64,000 nucleotides of DNA from Rothia aeria (GTDB lineage: Bacteria > Actinomycetota > Actinomycetes > Actinomycetales > Micrococcaceae): positions 186,001 to 250,000 of the forward strand of contig AP017895.1 in assembly GCA_002355935.1 (NCBI GenBank), read 5' to 3'. The notes beneath the pieces are model-generated. The model did not search any database, had not been told where the DNA came from, and worked only from the letters and a program-made list of their open reading frames with translations. The first letter of the stretch is position 1. Every line of letters begins with the position of its first letter. A program made the translations under genes and the position numbers. Below, in pieces: positions 49,174-61,660 of the stretch.

Positions 49174-49441
49174 GCGCCATATGCGGTACCGCCCAAAAGC
49201 TACGCGCCATAGGGCGGCAGGGTTTATTCAGACCTAAAACGCCATATTTTTGAGGAGGATGGATATTACACACCGCATATTTACGTTGCGTACCAAAAAT
49301 ATTGGGATTTTTATTGCCCCGATAATGCTTTAAAAACAGATGAATAGAGCACCCAGGAATTATTAAATCTCATGCTAAAGTAAATCACACTGATATGCCG
49401 TAGCTCACACATATCACGTTACCTATAGTCAGGAAACCATC

Positions 49442-52400
49442 ATGAGACCACTATCCGACCCACGGCTTTTCGCCAAAAGCTGCCTGGCCGCAACAATGGG
49501 CTTAGCACTCACCCTCAGCGCCGCAGCACCGGCCTCAGCCGTACAGCCCCTGCTGATGAAACCGGTATCGTCACCTCGGGGGATACCGCCAAGGACGTAC
49601 TCAGCCCCGGCATGAAAAAGCGGAAGGCAATATCGCAGTCTTCGTACAATTCAAAGGCAAAGGCGCATACGAACAAACCCAATCCGCCGCAGTACTAGCC
49701 AACAAACAAGCACCCACCAATAAGCAGGCCGAAGTCCAAGCCATCAAAACCCAGGTGCAATCACAAGCACAGGCGGCGGCCCGCCAGTCCAGCTCCCAGG
49801 CACTGTACACCGTGCACAACACCGCCCGCGGCGTGGTACTCCAAGGGAATGCTGCGCAGATCCGTGAACTTGCGCACCGCGGCGATGTGGAGCGCATCAC
49901 CCCATTATTGCCAAGGAACGGCAGAACGCCTCCAGCGTGGTAGACACCAAAACCGTTAACACCTGGACCCGCGAAAACACCGGGTACACGGGCAAAGACG
50001 TGACCATTGCCGTGGTCGATTCGGGTGTGGACTACACGCACTCCGACTTCGGCGGCCCCGGCACGGCCGAAGCATACCAGAAAGCGAAAGACATGCCCGA
50101 GCTGCCCTCCGCAGATTCAGGGCTGATTGACCGCAATAAGATCGCTGCGGGCGTGGACTTGGTAGGAGACAGCTACAACGCCTCCTCCACGAACACCGAA
50201 CAGAACACCCCGCACCCCGACAACAACCCGCTGGACTGCCGCCCCGACGGGTTCGGCTCCGGAGGCCACGGCACGCACGTTGCGGGCACCGCCGCCGGGT
50301 ACGGCGTAAACCAAGACGGCACCACCTTCCGCGGCGACTACTCCAAACTCACCGCAGAACAGCTGAACCAGATGAAAATCGGGCCCGGCACCGCCCCAGA
50401 GGCTAAAATCCTGCCGGTTCGCGTGTTTGGCTGCCACGGCACCACCCACATGGTCATTAAAGCCCTCGACACGGTAATGGACCCCAACGGCGACGGCGAC
50501 TTCTCGGATAAGGCGAACGTTGTGAACCTGTCGCTGGGCGGCGAATTCGCGCCTGTGGACGACCCCGAATCGTATATTGTGAACACGATGGCGCGGCAGG
50601 GCGTATTCACGGTCGCCGCAGCCGGTAACGCCAATAACTACAACGGGGTGGGCGACACCTACTCCAACTCGGGCAGCCCCGCCAACGCCGCCGCAGGACT
50701 GTCAGTAGCGAACGCCTACGGCACCACCCAGCCGACGGATCAGATGAAAGTGCTCGCCCCCGAACAGCAGGCCGGGTTCGTGAACGGCGTGTACACCTCC
50801 AGTTTCGGCTACGCCGCTGCAAGCGCCGACAAGCTCACCGGTGAGGTGGTGAAAGCCCCAGCATCCAACCGGTACGGCTGCGAAGCGTTCTCCGAGCAGG
50901 ACGCGGCGCAGCTTAAGGGCAAATGGGTGTACATCGACTGGGAAGATCCGGCCACCGGAAAATTCCCGTGCGGCTCAGCGGTGCGGTTCAACCATGTGGA
51001 GGCCGCCGGCGGTCAAGGCGTCATCCTGGGGTCGGTGCAGGAACGGCACGAGGTCGGTATCGCGGGTAACGCCACGATCCCCGGTTTTATGCTCTCTCAA
51101 AGCGCCACCGACAAGCTGGCCACGGCAATCAACGACGGCACCCTGCGGGTTGAGCTGAACAACGACTACAAGACTCAGGGCCGCACCTCACACAGTAAGG
51201 CACTGAGCCTGGTGTCCTCATCGGCGCGCGGGCAGCACGGCTCAGACGGGTACATTAAACCGGATGTGGCGGCCCCCGGCGCCGAGATCGTCTCAGCAGC
51301 CGTGGGCGGCGGCACCAAGGGGTTGCGTTCACGGGCACCTCCATGGCGGCACCCCACGCATCCGGGGTGGCGGCACTGGTGCTGCAGGCGCATCAGGACT
51401 ACTCCCCCACCATGCTCAAGGCTGCCCTGATGAACGGGGCGAACACCGACCTGAAAGACTCCCAGGGGCACACGTACGCTGTGGACCGGGTAGGGTCCGG
51501 CATGATTAACGCCAAGGCCGCTGTTGAGGCTAAGGTGCTGGCGTACGATACGAAACAGCCAGAGCGCGTATCAACAGCGTTCGGCGTGCTGGAGTACACC
51601 CCGGACTCGGGGTGCAGACCGTAACCCGCGACATCACCCTCGACAACACGGACTCGCGGGCACACACCTACACCCCGGAGTATGTGGCAAGCACCAGCAT
51701 CCCGGGGGTGAGTTTCTCCCTGCCGTCCACGGTGAGCGTGGGGGCGGGCGAGAAGAAGAACGTGACGGTGACCGTCACCATCGACCCGGCGAAACTGGAG
51801 AAAACCAGGGACCCCGCGCTGGAAAAGCACCAGAGCTCACGCAACGTCGTGGGCGATAAGGTCGAAACCACCGCCGAGGGGGACCGCCAGTATGTTGCGA
51901 GCGCATCCGGCCGGGTGGTGTTTAAGGAGGACGGCACCGAGGCGATGCGCGTGCCGGTGCATGTGGCCCCTAAACCGGTTTCGGCGATGCGCGCGGACAC
52001 CTCAAAGATTGAGTTCGGCACCGGTGCTGAGCAGAAGGTGAAGCTTACGGGCACCACCTTGGATCAGGGCGGGTACCGGTCGATGCTGGGCGTGTTTGAG
52101 CTGGGCGCCGCCAGCGGCCGTATTCCAACGCAGAACCTCACGGTGGCGTCGGATCAGGTGGTTGATGTGCAGTATGTGGGTGCCGCCTCGGATGCCCCGG
52201 CGCTGGCTGCTGCCGGGAAGAACCCGGATGAGGGAAACCTGTATTTTGGGATTTCAACATGGTCGAACTGGGATGTGCTGCATTCTGGGCGCAGCGTGGA
52301 GGTTTCGGTTGATACGAACGGGGACGGCCAGCGGGACTATGTGCTTGAGGTGGCGCGCGAGAAGGGCCTGGATTTCCCGCTGGTGAAGGTGTGGAAGGCA

Positions 52401-53408
52401 ACCGGGGACAAGTGGGATTTCATTAACCAGTACCCGCTCAATAGTGCCTGGGGCGATACCGATACGAACATGATGGATTCCAATGTGATGGTGCTGGGCG
52501 TCCCGTTGAAGGATCTGGGCCTGACCTCAGCGAACGCGAAGGACATTAGCTACACCGTGTTCACGAACACCTGGTTGAATGAGGGCTCTGATTATGTGGA
52601 CCGCACGGAGAAGGCCACGTTCAACCCGTTCGCGCCGAAGGTGTGGTTTGAGGGCGATTCGGCGGGTGTGCCGGGGTTCTTCGCTGACCGTGCTGGTGCT
52701 GAGTTGACGGCGCACCGGCAGGCGGGGGCTTTTGAGGCTAAGGCCCTGTTCCTGCATATGCATAACGGCACCGGTGATCTGAGTGGCATTGGTGCCGGGC
52801 ATGGCGAGCGTGCCCAGGTGGTTGAGGTGAGTGCCGCATCTGCTAATAGCCGTGACGCCCGGTTTAAGGATGTTCCGGCCGATAACCAGTTCTATACGGA
52901 GATTAACTGGTTGGCGCAGCGGCAGATTACGCTCGGCTACCCGGATGGGACGTTCCGCCCGGGCGAGAATGTGGAGCGCGGGGCGATGGCGGCGTTCTTC
53001 TATCGTTTGAATGGTTCGCCGCAGTTTACGCCTCCGACGAAGCCGACGTTTAGTGATGTGCCCACGAATCACCCGTTCTATAAGGAGATTGAGTGGATGG
53101 CTGCCCGCGGCATCACCACCGGCTACGGTGACGGCACGTTCCGCCCCTCCGATTCGGTGAACCGTGATGCGATGGCGGCGTTCTTCTACCGGAATGCGGG
53201 TTCCCCGCAGTTTGCGGCACCCGCCCGGACGCCTTTTGCGGATGTTCCTGCCGACAGCCAGTTCTACAAGGAGATCGCGTGGCTGGCTGAGCAGGGCATC
53301 ACGAAGGGCTGGGACGACGGCACGTACCGCCCCGGTGAGCCGATTCACCGCGATGCGATGGCCGCGTTCCTGTACCGGTATCACGAGAAGGTGCTGAGTA
53401 AGCGGTAG
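49442..53408 (+). CDS. Secreted S8 subtilase with three SLH repeats (copy 2, five frameshifts)
   Basis: The restored product of about 1323 aa matches copy 1 along its length. Signal peptide (CLAATMGLALTLSAAAPASA), propeptide, S8 domain (AVVDSGVDYTHSDFGGPG; GGHGTHVAGTAAGYG; after frame repair GTSMAAPHASGVAALVL), beta-sandwich region and three SLH repeats are all present. The frame breaks at C runs 49547-49550 and 49900-49903, at a GG near 49615, and at G runs 51319-51322 and 51609-51612. Each needs just one extra base, and the total then divides by three. No in-frame stop or lost catalytic residue remains after repair, so it is probably intact in vivo. Confidence 0.85.
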
Positions 53409-53829
53409 CGCCCCAGCTGCCGGGTGTCTGTGCCGTAGTCTTACGCTATTGGGCGCCCTACTATTGGCTGGACGCCTGGCGCTTTGGCTGGTTTCCCGGC
53501 CGTCAGTGGCCCCTGAGGGGTTATTGGCGGTCGGGTTTTCTGTGCGGTGTGGGTGGGGCGCTAAGGATGAGCCGCATAGTTATAGAAAACTGCAGGCGAG
53601 GCGCACCTCAAAATAAGCCTCATATACCGTGATATTGCACAAGTATTCCGAATATTTTCTAGTCTTAGTGCCAGTAAAAACAAGGAGATGCACTAATAAT
53701 TATTAGTCTACTGTTGTTTTTGTGGTTAAACCGTGAGTGCCCCCGCACAGCCGCCCGATACGTCCCGAAAGTTTTCGGTACTCTTATCTCGTTCACTCTG
53801 CGCACCAACCACATATCAAGGAGCTGTCT
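53409..53829. other. Intergenic region between subtilases 2 and 3
   Basis: About 420 bases. The first part is GC-rich and could fold as a terminator (GGGCGCC/GGCGCTT pairings near 53451-53485). From 53570 on it is AT-rich and probably holds the promoter of the third subtilase. It shares no obvious operator with the region before copy 1. Confidence 0.45.
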
Positions 53830-56800
53830 ATGGCGAGAAAGTTCATGGGGCAGGCAAGATGCACTCTTGCCACAGCGTTGAGTTTATCGTTAGTAACCAC
53901 CACCGCCTTCCCGGTTTTCGCCGCAGATACACCGGATAGCAGTGTCCAGCAGGGCGCAGAAACCAGCAGAGATCAGAATATTATTAGCCCCTCAGCCGCC
54001 AGCGCATCGGGTGAAACAGCGGTTTTTGTGCAGTTCAAAGGCACCGGCGCCTATGAGCTCACCCGCCCGCGGCCGGCCACGCCACCCGGGAGCAGAACGC
54101 GGCCAAACGGGATGAGGTGCGTTCCATCCACGCCTGGGTCAACGAGCGGGCACGCACGGCTGCTGAGGCCACCAGCTCAAAAATACTGTACACCACCGTG
54201 AACACGGTGCGCGGGGTCGGGCTCTACGGCGATATTGAGCAGATCCGTAAGCTCGCGGCCCGGCAGGATGTGGCGCGCATTAGCGTTATTACGAACGTGC
54301 GGCCGCAGAACGCGGGTACCGCCGTGCACACGGATACGCTCACCACCTGGGCGCAGAAGAACAACACCGGCGGGTACGGGTACACGGGCCGTAACGTTAC
54401 GGTGGCCGTCATTGATACCGGCATCGACTACACCCACGCCGATTTGGGCGGGCCCGGCACCGATGAGGCCTACCGGCGGGCGAAGGACTCGGCCACCCTG
54501 CCGGATGGGCTGTACGACCCGCAGAAGCTTGTGGGCGGGTACGATATGGCCGGGGATGGCTATAATGCCAGCACTAAGGAGCATGCCCTGCCCATCCCGG
54601 ACGCGAATCCTCTTGACTGCAGCGGGCACGGCACCCACGTGGCGGGCACTATCGCCGGGTACGGTGTGGCGGCGGATAATACTGCCTTTCATGGGGATTA
54701 CTCCGCGCTCAGCGCCGATGAGCTGCACAGGATGCGCATCGCCCCCGGGGCCGCCCCGGAGGCGCGCCTGGTGGCCTTCCGTATTTTTGGGTGTGCGGGA
54801 ACGTCGGCGCTCACGCTGAAGGCTCTCGACCGGGTGCTTGACCCGAACGACGATGGGGATTTCAGTGACCGGGCGGATATTGTGAACCTTTCGGCCGGAA
54901 CAGACTACGGTGTATTCGATGAATCGACTAACTATGCAATAGGTGAGTTGTACCGGCAGGGTGTTCTTACGGTGACCGCCGCGGGGAATGCCGCATCCCA
55001 GAACGGTGCTGGCGACACCTACTCTATCTCCGGTGGCCCGGCAACCAGCGCGTACGCGCTCACTGTGGCGAATTCTATGGGCGCCACGCAGTCTGCTGAC
55101 CGGGTGAAAGTGCTCTCCCCCGCTGGCACGAGCGAAATATACGGCCGGTACACCACAAAGTATGATTATGCACGGTACAGGGAGGGTGAGCTCACCGGCC
55201 AGGTGGTGAAAGCCCCCGCCTCGAACCTGTACGGGTGTGCCCCGTTCACCGCTGAAGAGGCCGCCAGGCTCAAAGGGAAATGGGTGTACCTTGACTGGGA
55301 CAATACAAGCGGTGCCGTGCCTTGCGGTTCGGCGGTACGGTTCGCCAATGTAGAGCGGGCTGGCGGCGCTGGGGTGGTTCTTGGCACCAGGCAGCCGCTG
55401 ACCGATATCGCTGGCACTGCGGCCCTGCCCGGGGTGCTGCTGCCCTCAGAGCAGGCCGAGAAGATCCGCCCGGCGCTGGCCTCAGGCACCCTCACCCTGC
55501 GACTAGACGATGCTCTCCGCACCGGTGCGCGCATCGAAACCGGGGCGGCGGATCAGCCTAACCCGGCATCGGCGCGGGGCGCTCACGGCTCGTGGGGCAG
55601 TATTAAACCCGATGTGTCTGCCCCGGGCACCGGTATCGCTTCAGCCCGGGCGGGCTCAGGTGCAGGGGCCAGTACGCTCACGGGCACCTCCATGTCTGCC
55701 GCCTACGTCTGCGGGGTGGCCGCGCAGCTTGTGGAAGAGCACCGCAGCTACAGCCCGCAGCAGCTTAAAGCCACCCTGATGAACACTGCCGCGCACCCCG
55801 TGCATGATGCCCACAACCGCCCCTACCCGCCGGATCGGGTGGGTTCTGGCCGCATCGACTCCGCCAAGGCCGTGAATAACCGTGTGCTCGTCTATAACGC
55901 CGCCCGCCCGGAGCAGGTTTCAGACACGTTCGGGGTACTCGAATACGCCCCGGATGCGCCGGTGTCTGTTCTCCGCCGTGAAATGGTGGTGGAAAATACT
56001 GACACTATCGCGCACACCTACCTGCTTTCGTACACTGCCAGCACCGAAATCTCGGGGGTTGCTTACTCCCTGCCTGAGAGCGTGACGGTACCCCCGGGCG
56101 GGAGGACAACGTTCACCGTCACCCTCACCGTGGACCCCGCCGCCCTGGCGAAAACCGCTGAGGCGACCGCAAACACCACCCAGCGTTCCACTGGTGAAGA
56201 CGGGCAGGTGGTTGCTTTTGGGGCGCGCCAGTATGTTGCGAGCGCATCCGGGCAGGTGGTGCTCACCGAGGGCGACACCACGTTGCGGGTGCCGGTGCAC
56301 GCCGCCCCGAAGCTGGTGTCAAAGATGCGGGTGGCCGCTGCGGAGGTGCAGTTTGAGCGAGGCCAGCAGCAGGCGCAGCTGCCGCTGTCCGGTACGGGTG
56401 TGGATCAGGGCGGGTACCGGTCGCTGCTGGGGGCTTTTGAGCTGGGGGTCACGAGCGGGCATATTCCCACCGAGGACCTGTCGGTCAGCAGCGACCAGCG
56501 GGCGGATATTCAGTACGCGGGTGCCGCATCGGATGCTGCCGCACTGGCCGCCGCAGGCAAAAACCCGAACGATGGTTCGCTTTATTTTGGTATTTCAACC
56601 TGGGGCAACTGGTCCGAGGTGACCCCGCGCAGCACCTACTACGTGTTTATTGACACTGACGGGGACGGCACCAACGACTACCGCCTGCACACGATGCGCG
56701 CCGCCGGGGTGGACTACCCACTGGTGCAGCTCTCCCGTGCCGATAACGGCCGGTGGGTTCCGGTGGACGGGGCGCTCTACCCGCTCAATAACACCTGGGG

Positions 56801-57749
56801 CAGCACCGACACGAACACCATGGACAGCAACACCCTCATTATGGGGGTGCCGCTGCGGCTGCTGGGGCTGAGCGCCCAAAACCCGGGAGCTCTCTCATAC
56901 ACGGTGGCCACCACCTCCTCGTACGCCACCACACCCATTGTTGATGCGACCGAAGCGGTAAAGTTCAACCCGTTCACACCCGCCTTCTGGTTCACCGGTA
57001 CCGCCTCAGGCGTGCCGGGGCTGTTCGTTGATGCGCCCAACGCGTCTTTGACGGTGCACCGCACCGAAGGGGCAGAAGGTAAGCTGCTTCTGCTGCACCT
57101 GCATAATTCCACTGGTAACCTGAACGGCGCCCGGGGTGCCACAGGTGATCGGGCGCAGGTGCTGAATGTCTCTGGGGAGAACACCCACAACACGGTGCGG
57201 GCCCGGTTTACGGACGTGAACGATGCGAACACAGCCACCCCCGACATTGACTGGCTGGCCGAACGCAGAATTACACGCGGGTACCCGGGCGGCACTTTCC
57301 ACCCGGGTGAAGATACCGAGCGTGGGGCGGCCGCGGCGTTCTTCTACCGGCTGGCCGGTTCCCCCGCCTACACGCCCCCGCAGCAGTCGCCGTTTACGGA
57401 TGTTCCCACAAACCACCCGTTCTATAAGGAGATCGCGTGGATGCACCAGGCGGGTATTACTACCGGCTGGGCGGATGGCACGTTCCGCCCGCATGAGGCT
57501 GCCACCCGTGAGGCCATGGCCGCGTTCTTCTACCGTGCCGCAGGCTCCCCCGCCTACACGCCCCCGGAGAAGAGCCCCTTTGAGGATGTGCCCACCGGTG
57601 CGCGTTTCTACCGGGAGATCACCTGGGCGTATGAGAAGAAGATATTTATGGAGGAGACTTCCCTGCTCAAACCTGCCGCCACGGTGCGGCGTGAGGCTGC
57701 GGCAACGATGATTCACCGGTACGCCCGGCGGGTGCTTCACCGGGGATAA
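53830..57749 (+). CDS. Secreted S8 subtilase with degenerate SLH region (copy 3, one frameshift)
   Basis: The restored product of about 1306 aa starts with a signal peptide (ATALSLSLVTTTAFPVFA) and a propeptide (SKILYTTVNTVRGVGLYGD...). The S8 triad is AVIDTGIDYTHADLGGPG, CSGHGTHVAGTIAGYG and GTSMSAAYVCGVAA. In the Ser motif the usual Pro after Ser-Ala is Ala, and a Cys is inserted where copies 1 and 2 have Ala or Ser. Of the three SLH units, the last is strongly altered (ITWAYEKKIFMEETSLLKPAATV). The single break is near 54069, where CCCGCGG needs one more G. It is more divergent from copies 1 and 2 than they are from each other. Confidence 0.88.
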
Positions 57750-57773
57750 TTCTCGCCAGTGTGCGCATAAAGT

Positions 57774-57810
57774 TGTGGCCCGGATCTGTATAGTACAAAT
57801 CCAGGCCACA
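57774..57810. terminator. Bidirectional terminator hairpin
   Basis: TGTGGCC (57774-57780) pairs with GGCCACA (57804-57810), and inside these GGAT pairs with ATCC and TGTA with TACA around a 3-nt loop. It stands between converging genes, the third subtilase and a DUF4870 gene, and can end both. Confidence 0.8.
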
Positions 57811-57840
57811 GCTTCATTATTACCTGAGTGGACGGTAATT

Positions 57841-58326
57841 TTACTTATCCTTCAGAACCTTAAGGGTGGGAACCGGGTACTTGTAGTCCTCTCCCTTATT
57901 AGTTTTTACTGCTGCCACAATGTGGAAAATAAGAACTACAAGACCGGCAGGGATAATCAGCAAGTACATCAGGGATGCTATTCCCACCAGGGGAGAAACA
58001 TTTCGAGCTGTTGATGCTGCCGCGCCTGCCCCGAAGATAACGGCGCACACAATAATGTACACAATCGCCACAATGGTCCAGGTGAGCGCCAGGTTAAACG
58101 CGCGGGCGGCAGCAGCCTTGGTGCGACCATACCCGGTTTTATCTTTGTAAATGAACCAGAAGATCAGAGGCGCAAAAAGAGACAGGACCGGGGAAATGTG
58201 TGCAAACGTTGCCATGGAACGTGCGTCCGGGGCTTCCTGCTCGTAGGGCTGCTGCCCCATACCCTGCTGCATATTTGGGTTGTAGTTGTAGTTCGGCTGG
58301 TTGGGGTCAAAGTTCTGTTGACTCAT
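57841..58326 (-). CDS. DUF4870 membrane protein
   Basis: A 161-aa protein starting SQQNFDPNQPNYNYNPNMQQG, a Gln/Asn-rich tail, then RSMATFAHISPVLSLFAPLIFWFIYKDKTGYG, AAARAFNLALTWTI, two further hydrophobic helices and NKGEDYKYPVPTLKVL. It is clearly paralogous to the gene at 44259-44834. Upstream in-frame Mets lack an RBS. The function is unknown. Confidence 0.85.
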   Translation of the reverse strand: MSQQNFDPNQPNYNYNPNMQQGMGQQPYEQEAPDARSMATFAHISPVLSLFAPLIFWFIYKDKTGYGRTKAAAARAFNLALTWTIVAIVYIIVCAVIFGAGAAASTARNVSPLVGIASLMYLLIIPAGLVVLIFHIVAAVKTNKGEDYKYPVPTLKVLKDK

Positions 58327-58507
58327 AATGTACTTTCGGTCGGTTGGTCGGTGAATGGTACGGTGCGGTACGTACCATATCCGCAAGACTACCAAGATTT
58401 TGATGAATAGTCTTGTAGATACGCCACCCAACACCGTATATGTGTCACCCATCACTAACAGATGGTTTGGTGGGGGCGTTTTTTGAGTATTATGAGAGAC
58501 AGTTCAC

Positions 58508-59115
58508 CTATCCGTCTTCATCCAGTATTTTTATGTGCGGGAGGGGATACCGGTACTCTTCCCCGCGGTTGGCGCGTATCGCCCCCATAATGGGGAAGAT
58601 GAGGGCCAGAATTAGCATGACAGTCACGATCCCCAACACCGCTATAAGACCGATCATGAATACTACTGCGGCCACCGCCGCCGCATCTCGGCTACCGGCG
58701 GTTATACCCATCAAGACCAGAAAACTCAGCAGGCTAAAAGCAATCACCGAGAGCTCAGCAATCATTACGGTCATCGTAAAGTTAAACGCGCGGGCGCAGG
58801 CTCGCCTAGTAAACCCGTACCCGGGCTTATCTTTGTACACAGCCCATAGGATGAGCGGGGTGAACCCCCACAGCAGCAGCGAAAGGTGGGCGAGCATCGC
58901 TATAGTGTGGGCGTCAGCCGCCCGGTACTCAGCAGGGTAAGGATACTGGCCCGGGTAGGGGCTGCATAGGGCACCGGTGCGGGCGGCTGCCCAACGGCGG
59001 GACCCTGGTAGCTCTGCGGGTGGGGGTCCGGCTGAGGCTCGCTCGGGTGAGACGGCTGCTCCGTTTTGTCGAGGTTAATACGGGAGTCATTGGGGTTAGA
59101 AGTGGGTTCGGTCAT
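58508..59115 (-). CDS. DUF4870 membrane protein (frameshifted)
   Basis: The restored product of about 202 aa has a Pro/Gln-rich N-terminal tail (SEPQPDPHPQSYQGPAVGQPP), then the DUF4870 core: IAMLAHLSLLLWGFTPLILWAVYKDKPGYGF, ACARAFNFTMTVMIAELS, two hydrophobic helices and NRGEEYRYPLPHIKIL. One base is missing in a run of four G on the plus strand (58958-58961). It is next to the preceding paralogue on the same strand. Confidence 0.82.
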
Positions 59116-59182
59116 TGTGTCCTTCCTCTGAGATTGCGTCCCTATCTCAAGGATAAAGCTAAAAGGGGGCGCACGGACAGAG

Positions 59183-60019
59183 TCAGTTCACATGCCACCA
59201 CGTATCGGCGATACCCACCGGAACCGTGCGTTTATGCCGACTGCGCAGGTAGATGCTCTCCAACTTTTCGGCGACGACGGGGTCAATCTCTTTACCCTCC
59301 AGGTAGTCGTCGATCTGCGGGTAGGTGATGCCAAGCTCGTCCTCATCGGTGCGCCCGGGGATACCGTCAAGCAGGTCGGCTGTCGGCGGCTTAGCCCACA
59401 GCCGCTCGGATGCGCCCAGAACCCTCAGAAGCAGCTGATTCTGCCGTTTGTTCAGTCCGGAAAGGGGCAGTATATCCGCCCCTCCGTCACCGAACTTCGT
59501 GAAGAAACCGGTCACAGATTCCGCCGCGTGGTCGGTTCCGACGACCAGCAGGGACGGGTCGCCAGCGAGCGCATACTGGGCGATCATGCGGGCACGCGCC
59601 TTAATATTTCCCTTATTGAAGTCGCTGATGGGCGTGCCCACGGCAGCCGTGTAGGCGGTGTCGAACCCATCGACCGCATCCGCAATATTGAAGGTGACGG
59701 CACGGTCGGGTGCGATGAATTCGAGGGCTTTTTGCGCGTCTTCTTCGTCTACCTGGGTTTTATAGGGCAGGCGCACCGCCATGAACTGCGCCCGGTATCC
59801 TTCGGCGTTGAGTTTTTCGCTGGCGAGTTGGCAGAGCCTGCCCGCCAGTGTGGAATCGATGCCGCCGCTAATGCCGAGTACGAATCCGCGGGTGCCGGTC
59901 GCTTTCGCATAGTCGCAGAGGAACTGTACGCGCCGCTGTACTTCCTCACGCGCTTGCTCTTCGGTCATATTGGGGCGAACGCCCATCTGGGCCACGATTT
60001 TTTCCTGAAGTTCACGCAT
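59183..60019 (-). CDS. nadE: Ammonia-dependent NAD+ synthetase
   Basis: NadE converts deamido-NAD, ATP and ammonia to NAD+. The 278-aa form lacks a glutaminase domain. It has the PP-loop [17 protein letters not shown] (about residue 45), [46 protein letters not shown] and the closing [15 protein letters not shown]. The start at 60019 ([10 protein letters not shown]) is chosen over a long arginine-rich upstream extension, which is out of family. It is about 30 bases from the MATE gene that follows upstream, so an operon is possible. Confidence 0.96.
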   Translation of the reverse strand: MRELQEKIVAQMGVRPNMTEEQAREEVQRRVQFLCDYAKATGTRGFVLGISGGIDSTLAGRLCQLASEKLNAEGYRAQFMAVRLPYKTQVDEEDAQKALEFIAPDRAVTFNIADAVDGFDTAYTAAVGTPISDFNKGNIKARARMIAQYALAGDPSLLVVGTDHAAESVTGFFTKFGDGGADILPLSGLNKRQNQLLLRVLGASERLWAKPPTADLLDGIPGRTDEDELGITYPQIDDYLEGKEIDPVVAEKLESIYLRSRHKRTVPVGIADTWWHVN

Positions 60020-60048
60020 ACCTCTAGTGTACGCGCAGGCGTGAGCCG

Positions 60049-61578
60049 TTATATTCCGGCGCCAACACTCCCAGCGGCCTGCCCTCCCGGTTCTGCCGAT
60101 GCGGAAGCGCCCGCATCGGGGGCTGTTGCGGGCACGCGGGTGCGGCCCGTTACCGCGAACAGCACCACGCCGAGCGCGCACGAGGCCATCTGGGTTACCG
60201 GGAACGCCCAGGTGAGCCCGTCAAACCCGAACAGTGCCTCCCCCGCCAGCACCGTAACGAAGAAGAAAACACCCACGCTCGCGGTCATCACCACCGCGGC
60301 TGTTCCTTTGCCGCACGCCTGGAACCAGGAGATCCACAGCACCACCAGCGCGTGGAACACGGTCGAGCACAGCAGGGCCGTGAGCACCTTATCGCCCGCC
60401 TCAACCAGGGTGGGTCCGCCCGTCAGGTACAGCGCCCAGTCCCGGAAAAACCACACCGGGATGGAGAACACCGCCGAGGTGCCCACCGACAGCGCCACCG
60501 CCGTTCTCAGTGAGGCCCTCAGACGCTCCCGATTCCGTGCCCCGTAGGCGTAGGCGAACAGCGGGATACCGCCCATGCAGATACCCATGCACAGGGTCTC
60601 TGGCACCATAATCAGCCGGATTGAGACACCGAATGAGGCGACTGCCGCATCCCCGTACTTGACCGCTAGGTTATTCAGCACCAGAGCCGAGGCCACCAGG
60701 AACAGGCTAGAGACCAGCTGTGAGGAGCCCACCGCCAGTACGGGTTTGAGCACGTCGGCGGAGAGCTTGAAATCGCGGGGAGATACCGAGAAGTTCTTGC
60801 TTTTAGCGGTCAGAAACAGCATGTAGTAGATAATGCACGCCAGGTTTGAGCCCATGAGCGCCCACCCGGAACCGGCTGCGCCCATGTGGAGCACACCAAT
60901 GAGCAGCGCATCCAGCACCAGGTTGGCGAGCACGCCCCAGGCCAGCCCGTACATGGACTGTTTGGCGTACCCTTCGGCCCGCACCAGCTGCTCTAGGGTG
61001 AACATGCACATCCAGGGCGGGGCGCCAATGAACAGGATTGTCACGAACCAGCGGGTGGGTTCGTAGGTGGCTCCTGAGGCGCCCATGAAGTGGGTGAGCG
61101 GGTCGATGAAGAACACGCCGATCAGGGCCAGCAGCACCCCGAACAGCAGGGACGCGTACAGTGCGAATGAGGTGACTTCGGGGATGCGGTCGGCTTTGTT
61201 CTCGCCCAGCAGCCGCGCCGTGAGGGTGGATGCGCCCACCCCGAAAAGGCCCGCCAGGGCGGTGATGACACCGATAACAGGAAAGCCGAAGATGAGGGCC
61301 GCCAGGTCTTCAACGGTGCCGAAGTGCCCCACAAAGTAGGAGTTCACCACATTGTAGATGGAGGTAATCGCCAGGCCGGTGGCCATGGGGATGCCCAGGG
61401 CCAGGAGGGCGCGCATGGGCGGGGCCGATTTGAGGTAGTAGATGTTTCTTTCGTCGCCGGATTCGAGGATTTCGGCCGCACGCGACGCAGGGGTGTTGTC
61501 GGTTGTTTCGTGCACGCGCGCCTCTTCCTTTGTGCTCGTTTCCGTGCGTGGGGTGTGGTTGTTTGCCTCGCTCATCAT
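60049..61578 (-). CDS. MATE-family efflux transporter (1)
   Basis: A 509-aa protein of the MATE family (multidrug and toxin extrusion), with a cytoplasmic N-terminal tail of about 55 residues and 12 predicted membrane helices. The first bundle shows [28 protein letters not shown]. It exchanges Na+ or H+ for organic cations or other drugs; the substrate is not known. Two Met codons lie side by side at the start. It is a paralogue of the next gene, arranged in tandem. Confidence 0.92.
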   Translation of the reverse strand: MMSEANNHTPRTETSTKEEARVHETTDNTPASRAAEILESGDERNIYYLKSAPPMRALLALGIPMATGLAITSIYNVVNSYFVGHFGTVEDLAALIFGFPVIGVITALAGLFGVGASTLTARLLGENKADRIPEVTSFALYASLLFGVLLALIGVFFIDPLTHFMGASGATYEPTRWFVTILFIGAPPWMCMFTLEQLVRAEGYAKQSMYGLAWGVLANLVLDALLIGVLHMGAAGSGWALMGSNLACIIYYMLFLTAKSKNFSVSPRDFKLSADVLKPVLAVGSSQLVSSLFLVASALVLNNLAVKYGDAAVASFGVSIRLIMVPETLCMGICMGGIPLFAYAYGARNRERLRASLRTAVALSVGTSAVFSIPVWFFRDWALYLTGGPTLVEAGDKVLTALLCSTVFHALVVLWISWFQACGKGTAAVVMTASVGVFFFVTVLAGEALFGFDGLTWAFPVTQMASCALGVVLFAVTGRTRVPATAPDAGASASAEPGGQAAGSVGAGI

Positions 61579-61660
61579 ACCTCTATTGGCGCGGCAATAA
61601 CGAACACCGCCTAAACCATATGGTGTTTCGCTGCTGCAGCCCCTGTTGGCGGCGGTGAGA

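Noticed and set aside
49442..53408. Programmed frameshifting or phase variation in subtilase 2
   Set aside because: Five breaks at different short runs, all single-base losses, are better explained by the read-error pattern seen in unrelated genes of the window.
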